Assembly (NCBI GenBank): GCA_018822105.1
Contig: JAHJLB010000011.1
Location: 124,001 to 188,000, forward strand
Length of the DNA: 64,000 nt
Direction: 5' to 3'
Source of the DNA: Pseudomonadota bacterium
GTDB lineage: Bacteria > Desulfobacterota > Desulfovibrionia > Desulfovibrionales > Desulfovibrionaceae
Part shown: piece after piece, positions 38,947 to 47,503 of the stretch
How the letters are laid out: each line of letters begins with the position of its first letter
How positions within the stretch are numbered: the stretch's first letter is position 1
Position numbers and translations under genes: made by a program
The notes under the pieces: generated by a model
What the model was told of the DNA's origin: nothing
The model's input: only the letters and a program-made list of their open reading frames with translations
Database searches by the model: none

Positions 38947-39813
38947 ATGAAGGGCATCATTCTGGCGGGCGGATCAGGCACGCGGCTGCACCCGCTGACA
39001 CGGGTCATCAGCAAGCAGCTCTTGCCGGTGTACGACAAGCCCATGATCTACTACCCGCTGTCCACCCTCATGCTGGCCGGCATCCGCGAAGTGCTCATCA
39101 TCTCCACGCCCGCGGACCTGCCGCGCTTTGCCGAGATGCTGGGCGACGGCTCGACCCTGGGCATGCGCTTCTCCTACGTGGCCCAGCCAAGCCCGGACGG
39201 CCTGGCCCAGGCCTTTCTGCTCGGCGCCGACTTCATCGGCAACGACACCGTGTGTCTGGTGCTGGGCGACAACATATTCCACGCCCAGGGCCTGTCGGGC
39301 ATCCTGCGCAAATGCGCGCAGCTCGAAAAGGGCGGCACCATCTTCGCCTATGCAGTGAAGGACCCGGAGCGCTTCGGCGTGGTGGAGTTCGACCACGAGC
39401 AGAAGGTCCTGAGCATCGAGGAGAAGCCCAGGGAGCCCAAGTCGCGCTATGCGGTGACGGGCCTGTACTTCTACGACAACGACGTCATCGGCATCGCCCG
39501 CGGCCTCAAGCCCTCGGCCCGCGGCGAGCTTGAGATCACGGACGTGAACAACGCCTACCTCAGGCGCGGCGACCTGCGGGTGGAGCTCACCGGGCGCGGC
39601 TGGGCCTGGCTGGACATGGGCACCCACGAGTCGCTGCTGCGCGCGGCCAACTTCGTGCACATGGTGCAGGAGAGCCAGAGCCTGCGCATCGCCTGCGTGG
39701 AGGAGATCGCCTTCCGCATGGGGTACATCGACGCGGGCCAACTGGAGCGGCTGGCCGGAGAGATGCTCAAGAACGAGTATGGGAAGTACTTGATGGATGT
39801 GTTGCGGGGGTGA
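38947..39813 (+). CDS. rfbA: Glucose-1-phosphate thymidylyltransferase
   Basis: The enzyme makes dTDP-glucose, the first step to dTDP-rhamnose for surface polysaccharides. The 288-residue product has the nucleotidyltransferase motif [78 protein letters not shown] and [16 protein letters not shown], all typical. The ATG at 38947 has GGGAGAGG upstream. The rest of the rml pathway is not in the window. GC content falls sharply immediately after its stop. Confidence 0.96.
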   Translation: MKGIILAGGSGTRLHPLTRVISKQLLPVYDKPMIYYPLSTLMLAGIREVLIISTPADLPRFAEMLGDGSTLGMRFSYVAQPSPDGLAQAFLLGADFIGNDTVCLVLGDNIFHAQGLSGILRKCAQLEKGGTIFAYAVKDPERFGVVEFDHEQKVLSIEEKPREPKSRYAVTGLYFYDNDVIGIARGLKPSARGELEITDVNNAYLRRGDLRVELTGRGWAWLDMGTHESLLRAANFVHMVQESQSLRIACVEEIAFRMGYIDAGQLERLAGEMLKNEYGKYLMDVLRG

Positions 39814-39847
39814 TCATTATAAACAGAAATGCCATGTATGGGCTCCC

Positions 39848-40015
39848 TTACTCTTTGCCTTCCTCACAACGTAATCCATTAATGATTTTTTCAACTTCTC
39901 CATCTGAACATTGAAGCGTCCTCATTATTGACCATGTTGAAATCATTACATAAAGGTGCTGCACACCACAGCAAAATACTGATTTGTTGTATTTTACGAA
40001 TCCAAGTCTCCTCAT
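39848..40015 (-). CDS. Small Cys-containing ORF in the AT-rich patch
   Basis: A 55-residue frame starts MRRLGFVKYNKSVFCCGVQH and ends RCEEGKE. It is low in GC, unlike the flanking genes, and is in frame with the 3' part of the MltR-like pseudogene, 55 bases after its stop. It could be an independent small gene or a remnant of the same acquired unit. No family was recognised and the start lacks a clear ribosome site. Confidence 0.3.
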   Translation of the reverse strand: MRRLGFVKYNKSVFCCGVQHLYVMISTWSIMRTLQCSDGEVEKIINGLRCEEGKE

Positions 40016-40069
40016 CTCGTGCTCATCAATCTGTTCTACTTTTCCTTCGCACTTCTTTTGTGAATTGTA

Positions 40070-40449
40070 TCATTTGACATTCCATTCTTTAGAGATCTTT
40101 CTACAACAATTCAGACCAAAAATACGTCCTTCAATTTCCTTATCAAGAAAATCAATCTTGTTGTATGAATGGGCAGACTCATTTCTTAATTTTCTTATCG
40201 CGTTCATGTCATCAAATATTTCTTTTGATATTAGACAAAAAGCATAGCATACAGAGATTTTTGATGAAAAATTTGACAGAGGCCATTCAAATCAAACAAC
40301 TGATTGATTAATTTATTTGGGATGTTGTTCCTTCTAAACTCTTCACGTAATATTTTTTGCAATTCTTCTTCAAGCATTGCAGCAGCCACAATAAATACGC
40401 TGCGATCAGACTCGTCCATTAATTCAATTTTTTCGTCTGTGCCTGCCAT
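40070..40449 (-). pseudogene. MltR-like (mannitol repressor family) gene with a frameshift
   Basis: The first part, from the ATG at 40449, reads MAGTDEKIELMDESDRSVFI then VAAAMLEEELQKILREEF, matching the start of MltR-type proteins (ESDR, a helix, then LF). It stops at 40231 after LYAMLFV. Adding one base in the adjoining run of five T restores an open frame that continues ISKEIFDDMNAIRKLRNESA then HSYNKIDFLD, again MltR-like (RKLRNEFAHS is the family hallmark), to a TGA at 40072-40070. The coding DNA is AT-rich, so it was probably acquired. It may be a true decay event or a base error. Confidence 0.6.
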
Positions 40450-40543
40450 GTGCTCACCGACTATGATAGTTTGTGGAATCCAAAAACCTACCCCACCAGC
40501 CTTCTCGCCAAACTCCGCGCCGCAACGAAGCTAGTCACCCCAC

Positions 40544-40673
40544 CTACCTCCTCCGCTCCCAACTCTCCCGCAGTTCCGCCTCTCCTTCTCGCCCGCACCA
40601 CCGCAGCCACATCCTGCCGCCATTCCCGGCGTACTCGTTCGCGCGGATGCTGCGGCGGAGGGCCAGCCGCTCA
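40544..40673 (-). pseudogene. Decayed copy (B) of the cysteine-rich exported protein gene
   Basis: This 130-base stretch aligns without gaps to the 3' part of the intact gene at 42220 with about 70% identical bases (my count). The translated remnant includes NEYAGNGGRMWLRWC and GREGEAELRESWERRR, lining up with DDYAENGDMLYLKHC and ERECEAELRLCREGRR of the intact protein. Some cysteines are lost and there is no start, so it is a relic. It ends against the stop codon of the GGDEF gene. Confidence 0.6.
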
Positions 40674-41603
40674 GAGTTCCAAACCGCTGCGGTCCATGCT
40701 GTGGGCAAAGACGACGCTGTCCTTGCCGCCGCGCCTGGCCTCTTCCAGGGCATGGTCGGCCAGCTTCATGACCGCTGCGGGCGTGTCGGCGTCGGCCGGG
40801 GCCAGGACGACCCCGATGAGCGCGCCCACGCGCGCCTCCCTGCCGTCGATCTCCTCCGGTTGGTTCACCGCGGCGATGACCTGCCGGATCAGGCGCAACG
40901 CCTCCTGATGACCACAGGGCGTCTGCAGGAGCACGAATTTGGCGCTGCCGATGCGGGCGCAGTATTCCTGGTTCGTCAAGCACTGGCGCAGGCGTTCCGC
41001 CATGACCTGCAGCATGATGTCGCCGGCCTGGTGGCCCAGGGTGTCATTGACGACCTTGAATTCAAAGAGGTCAATGAGGAGATAGGTCAACGAACTCCCG
41101 TTCTGCTGTGCCGCAGCGATCAGCTCCGGCAGGATCTCCGTGAGGTAGAGGCGGTTCGGCACGCCGGTCAGGGTGTCGTGATAGGCCACGTGCCGGATGT
41201 TGTTGACGTCGCTCAAGTCCTTGATGACGCAAAAGAACGCCTCGAAGTCCGGGGAATAGAGCACATTCCAGTTGAAGCGCTTGAATTCGCCATCGGCGCA
41301 GCGGAACTTGAAGGCGACCGTTGTTGTGGCGGCATTGCCGGTGATGAGGTGCTGGAAGCTGGCCAGTATGCGTTCCCGTTCCTCGAAGTCCATGAACTCA
41401 AGAATGTACTTGCCGTGCAACGACTCCTGCGAGTGCCCGGAAGCGCGCGCCCAGGCCGAGTTGGTCGCCTCGATGCAGCACTCCACATCCAGAAGCATAG
41501 CCATGTCATACGAAAGCGTCATCCATGCATAGCGTTCGAAGACGAACATGCGTTCAATCTGTTCGCCACTTGCGCCGTCATCTATGAGCGTCTGAATGTC
41601 CAC
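40671..41603 (-). CDS. PAS-GGDEF protein with degenerate GGDEF motif
   Basis: The 310-residue protein has a PAS-like domain (about residues 20-130, MAMLLDVECCIEATNSAWAR) and a GGDEF-type domain starting YHDTLTGVPNRLYLTEILPE with LLIDLFEFKVVNDTLGH. At the signature position it has IGSAKF instead of GGDEF, and DxD of the metal site is DLF. Cyclic-di-GMP synthesis is therefore unlikely, and a GTP- or ligand-sensing role is more probable. The start is a GTG at 41603 with no strong ribosome site. It lies between two decayed copies of the cysteine-rich gene. Confidence 0.85.
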   Translation of the reverse strand: MDIQTLIDDGASGEQIERMFVFERYAWMTLSYDMAMLLDVECCIEATNSAWARASGHSQESLHGKYILEFMDFEERERILASFQHLITGNAATTTVAFKFRCADGEFKRFNWNVLYSPDFEAFFCVIKDLSDVNNIRHVAYHDTLTGVPNRLYLTEILPELIAAAQQNGSSLTYLLIDLFEFKVVNDTLGHQAGDIMLQVMAERLRQCLTNQEYCARIGSAKFVLLQTPCGHQEALRLIRQVIAAVNQPEEIDGREARVGALIGVVLAPADADTPAAVMKLADHALEEARRGGKDSVVFAHSMDRSGLEL

Positions 41604-41712
41604 AGCTAGCGGATCCTAATTTGTGCCGGGCGCGTGCCGCGCCCTCAATCGGAAGCGTACCGCCAGGGCATCACCATATCGGCGCACACTCCACCTTTCG
41701 GTTGAGCCTCCT

Positions 41713-41823
41713 CTACCACCGCCGCTTTTTGCACAGCCTGAGCTTGTCCGCGCACCCGCGCTCGCACTGACGCAAATTCAGCTTGTTGCCGTTCCCCCCG
41801 CACTCCGTGTGTTGGTGACGTTC
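41713..41823 (-). pseudogene. Decayed copy (A) of the cysteine-rich exported protein gene
   Basis: Read from about 41823, the frame ends GNGNKLNLRQCERGCADKL then RLCKKRRW and a TAG at 41715-41713. It lines up with the C-terminal part of the intact protein at 42220 (NGDMLYLKHCERECEAEL then RLCREGRR) with about 70% identical bases over 90 positions and a shared 15-base block TGCACAGCCTGAGCT. The N-terminus and signal peptide are absent. It begins inside the end of the small gene at 41838. Confidence 0.6.
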
Positions 41824-41837
41824 GCCGTGAGCCAGAA

Positions 41838-42134
41838 CTATTTCTTCGGGCCCTCAACCTGCGCCTGGACAGCCTTCCTCAGCTTGATGACCTCATCGAG
41901 GGTGATCTTCTGCGCGTCGAACAGGGCGATGAGCTTGAAGAGCTGCCCCTCGCTGTACACCAATTGCGCAGGGGGGAGACTGACGGCCGCCCCTCCGTTC
42001 TCCAGCCCGCCGATGCGCAGCTCGACGGCCTTGCCCTTGAGGCCGAGCACCTTGAACGTGAACTCCTTCCCGATGGGGCGGAGCTGGCACATCCATTTGC
42101 CCAGCGCCTTGAATTCCTGCCTGCGGCTGACCAT
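41838..42134 (-). CDS. Small protein of unknown function
   Basis: The 98-residue protein starts MVSRRQEFKALGKWMCQLRP with GGAGAG upstream and ends AVQAQVEGPKK. It has no signal peptide or membrane helix. The middle is beta-rich (FTFKVLGLKGKAVELRIGGL) and the end helical. I do not recognise a family. It stands between an intact and a decayed copy of the cysteine-rich gene, so it may have moved with that unit. Confidence 0.55.
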   Translation of the reverse strand: MVSRRQEFKALGKWMCQLRPIGKEFTFKVLGLKGKAVELRIGGLENGGAAVSLPPAQLVYSEGQLFKLIALFDAQKITLDEVIKLRKAVQAQVEGPKK

Positions 42135-42219
42135 GCATTCTCTCCAATTGGTTTCGAAATATCCGGCCCCGGCAGGCAGACGACAACAGCCAGGCCAGGC
42201 ACAAAAGGAGCCATGCCCC

Positions 42220-42516
42220 CTATCTCCTGCCCTCCCTGCACAGCCTGAGCTCCGCCTCGCACTCCCGCTCGCAGTGCTTCAGGTACAGCATGTCGCCGTT
42301 CTCGGCGTAGTCGTCCTTGCAGATGATGCGGCACACGGCCAGCCTGTCCGCGCAGCAGTTCGGGTCCGCGGGGTCGCGGCCGGGGCGGCAGTCGCCGCGG
42401 TAGTTCTTGAGCGAGGGCGCAACGGCGCGTGGATGCAGCCGGCCCTCGGCATGCACCGAAACCGGATCGCAGCAGACCAGCAGCAATGCGAGAAAAACAC
42501 ACAGCAGCAGACGCAC
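42220..42516 (-). CDS. Small cysteine-rich exported protein
   Basis: The 98-residue product starts at the GTG at 42516, nine bases after GGAGG, with signal sequence VRLLLCVFLALLLVCCDPVS. The mature part holds eight cysteines: DCRPG, NCCADRLAVC, RIICKDD, and HCERECEAELRLC. The spacing suggests disulfides or a metal-binding helical hairpin. Family unknown. It is the intact member of a local three-copy set (remnants at 41713-41823 and 40544-40673). Confidence 0.6.
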   Translation of the reverse strand: MRLLLCVFLALLLVCCDPVSVHAEGRLHPRAVAPSLKNYRGDCRPGRDPADPNCCADRLAVCRIICKDDYAENGDMLYLKHCERECEAELRLCREGRR

Positions 42517-42539
42517 GGCGTCATCCTCCTGCCAGAGGT

Positions 42540-43577
42540 TCAAACGCTCCCCACCAGCCGCCGCGCCATGTCCAGGGCCGCAGCGAAGCTCGTCAGCCGG
42601 GCCTTGCCCGTGCCCACCAGGTCGTAGCCCGTGCCGTGGTCCGGCGAGGTGCGGACCACCGGCAGGCCGAGGGTCACATTGACCGCCTCGCCGAAGTGCA
42701 GGAGCTTGAGCGGCCCCAGGCCCTGGTCGTGGTACATGGCCAGCACCGCGGCGTAGCGCCCGCGCGCGGCGAAATGAAACAGCGTGTCCGCCGGGATGGG
42801 GCCGTCGCAGTCGATGCCTGCGGCCTTGGCCTCGCGCACGGCCGGACCCACGATCTCCTCGTCCTCGCGTCCGATGCGCCCGGACTCCCCGGCATGGGGG
42901 TTCAGGCCGCAGACGCCGATGGGGCCGGACAGGCCAAGGCGCGCCACAAAGTCCGCCGTGTGCTTGAGGCTGCGCAGGATGCGTTCGCGGGACACCAGAT
43001 GCGGCACCTCGGACAGGGGCGGATGCGTGGTCACGAGGCTCACCCGCAGCACCTGCCGCGGCTTTTCCCCGGGCGCGGGCTCGGGCGGCATGGGCCCGCA
43101 GAGGTGCATGGTCACGCCGTCGCGGCCCACCCCCAGACCCTCGGCCAGAAATTCCGTGTGCCCGGGAAAGGCGAACCCGGCCTCCTGCAGGGTGGCCTTG
43201 TTCAGCGGGCAGGTCACAATCCCCTCAAGGACTCCGGCCTTGGCCAGGCGCACGGCCATCTCCAGGCTGCGCCCGGCGGCCAGGCCGCCCGCCGTGGCCG
43301 CTTCTCCAGGGGGATAATCCAGCCCGGACAGGCCCTTGGGCTCGGAAAAATAGGCCCCAGGCCCGCAGGTGGTGATCAAGGCGGGGTCGTCCAGGACCTC
43401 GAAAAAGCGCGGACGGCCCTCGCAGGCGCGCACCAGGGCGGCCAGGGGGCCGAGAATCAGCAGGCGCGCGCCGCGATCCTGATAGTGCTGCGGGCTGTCA
43501 GCCAGGGTGCGCACCACCAGCTCCGGCCCCAGCCCGCAGGGATCGCCCAGGGTCACGCCAAGGATGTGTCCGCCCAT
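42540..43577 (-). CDS. pdxA: 4-hydroxythreonine-4-phosphate dehydrogenase
   Basis: PdxA oxidises 4-phosphohydroxy-L-threonine in the DXP-dependent pyridoxal phosphate pathway. The 345-residue product has GHILGVTLGDPCGLGPELVV, the His motif FPGHTEFLAEGLG, NPHAGESGRIGREDEEIVGP and YHDQGLGPLKLLHFGEAVNV with the metal-binding residues, then the RTSPDHGTGYDL signature. The start is the ATG at 43577, just downstream of the glgB stop. The cysteine-rich gene begins 24 bases after its stop. Confidence 0.96.
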   Translation of the reverse strand: MGGHILGVTLGDPCGLGPELVVRTLADSPQHYQDRGARLLILGPLAALVRACEGRPRFFEVLDDPALITTCGPGAYFSEPKGLSGLDYPPGEAATAGGLAAGRSLEMAVRLAKAGVLEGIVTCPLNKATLQEAGFAFPGHTEFLAEGLGVGRDGVTMHLCGPMPPEPAPGEKPRQVLRVSLVTTHPPLSEVPHLVSRERILRSLKHTADFVARLGLSGPIGVCGLNPHAGESGRIGREDEEIVGPAVREAKAAGIDCDGPIPADTLFHFAARGRYAAVLAMYHDQGLGPLKLLHFGEAVNVTLGLPVVRTSPDHGTGYDLVGTGKARLTSFAAALDMARRLVGSV

Positions 43578-43586
43578 GCGCCCCCC

Positions 43587-45485
43587 CTACCCCTGCATGA
43601 AGGCCATGGCGGCCAGGGGCGGCAGGGTCAGGTTCAGGTGCGTGGCGCCGCCGTTGTCCCAGGCCTCAGCCCCGCCGCTGTTGCCCACGTTGGAGCCGCC
43701 GTAGAGGGCGGCGTCGGAGTTGAAGATCTCCCGCCAATGCCCGCCGCCGGGGCAGCGCACGGCGTAGTCGTGGCGCACCACGGGGGTGAAGTTGAAGACC
43801 CAGAGCACCGGAGGGCGGTTTGGCGCCAGGCGCGCAAAGGACAGGGCCGAGTTGCTCCAGTCGTTGACGCCCATCCACTCGAAGCCCTTCCAACTGGTGT
43901 CGGCCTCAAACATGGCCGGGGTTTCGCGCAGGATGCGGTTCAAATCTCCCACCAGGCGCGAGGCGCCCGTGTGCGAGTCGAAGCAGTGCAGGATCCAGTC
44001 GAGCTCGCGCTTGCAGTTCCATTCGTTCCACTGGCCGAATTCGCAGCCCATGAACAGCAGCTTCTTGCCGGGATGCGCCCACTGGTAGGAGAGGAGCAGG
44101 CGCAGGTTGGCGAACTGCTGCCAGGTGTCTCCGGGCATCTTGGAGAGCAGCGCGCCCTTGCCGTGCACCACCTCGTCGTGGGACAGGGGCAGCACGAAGT
44201 TCTCGGTGAAGGCGTAGAGCATGGAGAAGGTCAGGCTGTTGTGGTGAAAGGCGCGGTGGACGGGCTCCTTGGCGAAGTAGGCCAGGGTGTCGTTCATCCA
44301 GCCCATGTTCCACTTGAAGGTGAAGCCCAGGCCCCCGGTGTAGGTGGGACGGGAGACGCCGGGCCAAGCCGTGGACTCCTCGGCGATCATGAGCGCGCCG
44401 GGATAGTGGGCGTGGACCAGGGTGTTGAGGTCCTTGAGGAGTTCAATGGCGGCCAGATTCTCGCGGCCGCCGAACTCGTTGGGGACCCAGTCCCCGCCCT
44501 CGCGCGAGTAGTCCAGATAGAGCATGGAGGCCACGGCGTCGATGCGGATGCCGTCGATGTGGAACTCCTTGAACCAGTAGAGGGCGTTGGACAACAGGAA
44601 GTTCTTCACCTCGTGCCGGCCATAGTTGAAGATGTAGGTGCCCCAGTCCGGGTGCTCGCCCTTGCGCGGGTCCTCGTGCTCGAACAGGGCCGTGCCGTCT
44701 AAGCGCCCCAGGCACCAGTCGTCCTTGGGGAAATGGCCCGGCACCCAGTCCAGGATCACGCCCACGCCCTCCTGGTGGCAGCGGTCCACGAAATGGCGCA
44801 GGCCGTCTGGCTCGCCAAAGCGCGAGGTGGGCGCGAAATAATGGCTGGTCTGATAGCCCCAGGACTCGTCCAGGGGGTGCTCGGCCAGGGGCATGAACTC
44901 GATGTGCGTGAACCCCAGGGACTTCACGTAGCCGATGAGCTCGTCGGCCAGCTGGTGGTAGGTGAGAAACTGGCCGTCGCGCATGCGCCAGGAGCCCGCG
45001 TGGACCTCGTACACCGACTGCGGCCGGTTCAGGGGCGGATCAAAGCGCTTGCGGGCCTCCAGCCACTCGGCGTCGGCCCAGTCGTAGCCCTCCAGGGTCC
45101 AGGCCCGGGCGGCGTTTCCGGGCCGCATCTCGGCGAAGAGGGCGAAGGGGTCGGTCTTGAAGGTGGTGTGGCCGTGGCGGTCCTTGATGGCGAACTTGTA
45201 AAGCTCGCCCTTGGACAGGCCGGGCAGGTATCCGGCCCAGATGCCCGAGGAGCCCACGGGATACAGCGGGTGGTTCTTGCCCCACCAGTCGTTGAAGGGG
45301 CCGACGAGCCGCACCTTCCTGGCGTTGGGCGCCCAGACGGCGAAGCGGTAGCCCGTGGTTCCCTCCTGCTCGTGCGGATGCGCGCCCAGGATGCGGTAGA
45401 GATCCCAGTGCTCGCCCTTGCCGAACAGATACAAATCGAAGGGTTCAAGGAACACCGGCTGTGTGGCGTGTTGGCTCATGCTCAT
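43587..45485 (-). CDS. glgB: 1,4-alpha-glucan branching enzyme
   Basis: The 632-residue glycogen branching enzyme has an N-terminal CBM48-like domain (FGKGEHWDLYRILGAHPHEQ), the GH13 barrel with the nucleophile Asp in GIRIDAVASMLYLDYSREGG, the acid/base Glu in LMIAEESTAWPGVSRPTY and LPLSHDEVVHGKGALLSKMP, and a C-terminal beta domain. The start is the ATG at 45485 with GGAG upstream; an extension to 45530 is not supported. Family length is near 630-730, so it is complete. pdxA follows ten bases after its stop. Confidence 0.96.
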   Translation of the reverse strand: MSMSQHATQPVFLEPFDLYLFGKGEHWDLYRILGAHPHEQEGTTGYRFAVWAPNARKVRLVGPFNDWWGKNHPLYPVGSSGIWAGYLPGLSKGELYKFAIKDRHGHTTFKTDPFALFAEMRPGNAARAWTLEGYDWADAEWLEARKRFDPPLNRPQSVYEVHAGSWRMRDGQFLTYHQLADELIGYVKSLGFTHIEFMPLAEHPLDESWGYQTSHYFAPTSRFGEPDGLRHFVDRCHQEGVGVILDWVPGHFPKDDWCLGRLDGTALFEHEDPRKGEHPDWGTYIFNYGRHEVKNFLLSNALYWFKEFHIDGIRIDAVASMLYLDYSREGGDWVPNEFGGRENLAAIELLKDLNTLVHAHYPGALMIAEESTAWPGVSRPTYTGGLGFTFKWNMGWMNDTLAYFAKEPVHRAFHHNSLTFSMLYAFTENFVLPLSHDEVVHGKGALLSKMPGDTWQQFANLRLLLSYQWAHPGKKLLFMGCEFGQWNEWNCKRELDWILHCFDSHTGASRLVGDLNRILRETPAMFEADTSWKGFEWMGVNDWSNSALSFARLAPNRPPVLWVFNFTPVVRHDYAVRCPGGGHWREIFNSDAALYGGSNVGNSGGAEAWDNGGATHLNLTLPPLAAMAFMQG

Positions 45486-45589
45486 GGCTCCGGGTTGGGC
45501 AAGACGCGGCGCGGGACTCGGCCTATCCACTCCCTACCCTACTTGCGCCCCGGAGACAACGCCCTTTGCGCCACGCTCCGGGCCTTGCC

Positions 45590-46177
45590 TCACAGCCCGA
45601 GCAGCTCCGCCAGGGGCGGCCAAAGGCGCAGGTGGGCCGCCATCTCGGCGTAGCCGGCGGCGTCCGGGTGGATCGCATCGCCCGCGGCCAGGGCGGACAT
45701 GTACGGCTTCGAATGCGCCAGTGGGGCGTGGAGGTCGAAGCCCGGCACGCCCATTGCGGCGCAGGCGTCCAGCAGCGCCAGGCCAAGGGCGCGGTTCGCG
45801 GCGGACCAGGCGGGATCGCTGGAGGGGGGCGGGGCCACAAACAGCGTCCGCCCAAGGGCCGCGGCCTGGCCCAGCATGCCCCGCGTTGCGGCCACGGCTT
45901 CGGCTAGCGCCACCTGCTGGGGCCGGTCCGCCGCGCCGAAACTGAAGACCAGGGCCATGTCCTCGCCGGGACGCCGACGCAGCGCGGTCTCCCCGGACCA
46001 GCGCGCGGCCACGCGCAGGGAGGAGTCCCCGCGCAGCCCCAGGTTGCAGAGGGTCAAGGCCGTGGCGCGCTCCGGGGCGAGGGCATAGCTTTCCTGGGCC
46101 AGACGCCCCACCCAGCCCAGGGCCTGGGTGTCGCCGATGCCCTGCACGATGGAGTCGCCGAGAAAACAGATGACCAT
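45590..46177 (-). CDS. SGNH/GDSL-type hydrolase
   Basis: The 195-residue protein begins MVICFLGDSIVQGIGDTQAL with the block I GDS nucleophile, has NLGLRGDSS-like block II, a weak block III and a C-terminal DAIHPDAAGYAEMAA with the Asp-x-x-His pair. It should be an esterase or lipase of the GDSL type, substrate unknown. No signal peptide is seen. The ATG at 46177 follows AGGAGG, and the PNPOx-like gene ends ten bases upstream. Confidence 0.82.
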   Translation of the reverse strand: MVICFLGDSIVQGIGDTQALGWVGRLAQESYALAPERATALTLCNLGLRGDSSLRVAARWSGETALRRRPGEDMALVFSFGAADRPQQVALAEAVAATRGMLGQAAALGRTLFVAPPPSSDPAWSAANRALGLALLDACAAMGVPGFDLHAPLAHSKPYMSALAAGDAIHPDAAGYAEMAAHLRLWPPLAELLGL

Positions 46178-46187
46178 GGCGGACCTC

Positions 46188-46655
46188 CTAGGTCAGCTTG
46201 AGCCTGGCCGTGGCCCGGTCCACTTGGATGGCCACCACCAGGGTCCTGTCCAGAACGGCCTCGTCGTAAGGGAGGTCGTCGCGTCCGGCGTACTTGCGCA
46301 TGAGGGTGTTCAGGGCCGCCACCTTGTCCGCGCGGGGCTCGATTGCGCGCGCCAGGCCCGAACCCAGCACACTGCGGAACATGTACCCCCACTGGCAGGC
46401 CTCCGCGCCGGTCTTTTTCTCCAAGTCCACCGCGGCGGAAAAGGCCACGCGCGTGCCCTGGCTCACGGCCTTAAGCAGCGCCTCGGCCTTGCGGCCCTTC
46501 CTCGACGAGTGCAGAAAGAGCACGCCGTCGGCATAGGCGGCGTTCACCGGCACGGAATACGGCCCCTCGCCATCCGAAAGGGCCAGGGTCACATATTCGG
46601 CACGGCCCAATATGTCCGCCACCACAGCCTGGTCACTCGTCACGTCCTTGCGCAT
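46188..46655 (-). CDS. PNPOx-fold FMN-binding protein (NimA-like)
   Basis: The 155-residue protein is a split-barrel flavoprotein of the pyridoxamine-5'-phosphate oxidase-like superfamily: RAEYVTLALSDGEGPYSVPV, the LHSSRKGRKAEALLKA segment and YMFRSVLGSGLARAIEPRAD fit NimA-type proteins. Members reduce nitro groups or bind FMN or heme. The exact substrate is unknown. The ATG at 46655 follows CCGGAGG. It is divergent from the DUF2064-type gene and precedes the SGNH gene. Confidence 0.8.
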   Translation of the reverse strand: MRKDVTSDQAVVADILGRAEYVTLALSDGEGPYSVPVNAAYADGVLFLHSSRKGRKAEALLKAVSQGTRVAFSAAVDLEKKTGAEACQWGYMFRSVLGSGLARAIEPRADKVAALNTLMRKYAGRDDLPYDEAVLDRTLVVAIQVDRATARLKLT

Positions 46656-46824
46656 GAAACCTCCGGATGCTGGTTGGTGATGCCATTTCAGGCCTGCTCC
46701 GCCCTTGGCCGCAGGGCCAAATTGCCAGGCGAATCATACCCTGGCGGGGTTGCCAGGCCGGGCCAGGCTGTTTACACTCAGCGGCACGCAGGGCAAAAGC
46801 ACCGCCCGCGCCACAGGAGAGCCA

Positions 46825-47493
46825 ATGAAATCCGCCCTGCTCGTCTTCGCCAATCATCCCCTGCCCGTGCTTTCGCCTGACGCCGCGCCCGACGAACTGG
46901 CCCTGGCCCTGCTGAAGGACACCCTGCGCAACCTGGCTGACGTGGACGCGGACGTCTTCCTCTTTCTCGATCCCGGCCAGGACAAGGAGCAGGCCAGCGC
47001 CCGGCTTGGCAAAGGGAAATTCAAAATCGCCAATGCCCTGGGCCGCAACCGCACGGTGCAGCAGCGCAACGCCTTCCGCCTGGTGTTCTCACGCCGATAC
47101 GAACGCGCCATGCTCCTGGACAACGCCGCCCCGGACCTGCCCGCGCATGCCGTGCAGACGGCCCTGGGCACGCTCAACTGGAAGGACGCCTGCCTTGGTC
47201 CGGCGCCTTCCCCGGAAGAGGGCCCCGGCCAGGAGCCGGACCGCCTCTACGCCCTGGGCTTCCACACCGAGGGCTGGATGACCGAGGCCTTTGACCAGGT
47301 GGACCACGAACGCCCGGGCCTGTTCAACCGGCTGGAGACCCTCCTGCTCTTCTATGAGCGCAAGGTCCACGTGCTGCCGGCCTATGCCCCCGTCACCTCC
47401 CTGGACCAGAGCGCGGCCCTGGCCGCACGCTGCCGAGACACCCGCTTCGCGCTGCTGCCCTCGGTGCGCCTGGCCGAAAGACTCTCCGCCTGA
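46825..47493 (+). CDS. DUF2064/TIGR04282-like glycosyltransferase-fold protein
   Basis: The 222-residue protein starts MKSALLVFANHPLPVLSPDA at the ATG at 46825 after AGGAGAG. Its nucleotidyltransferase-like order (LLVFAN.P, then RYERAMLLDNAAPDLPAHAV and the GFHTEGWM segment) resembles proteins of the DUF2064 type, which have a GT-A fold. The canonical lysine- and arginine-rich start (AKPPVPGRVKTRL) is not conserved, so catalytic activity is uncertain. It converges with the MocR gene. Confidence 0.6.
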   Translation: MKSALLVFANHPLPVLSPDAAPDELALALLKDTLRNLADVDADVFLFLDPGQDKEQASARLGKGKFKIANALGRNRTVQQRNAFRLVFSRRYERAMLLDNAAPDLPAHAVQTALGTLNWKDACLGPAPSPEEGPGQEPDRLYALGFHTEGWMTEAFDQVDHERPGLFNRLETLLLFYERKVHVLPAYAPVTSLDQSAALAARCRDTRFALLPSVRLAERLSA

Positions 47494-47503
47494 ACGCGCC
47501 GCC

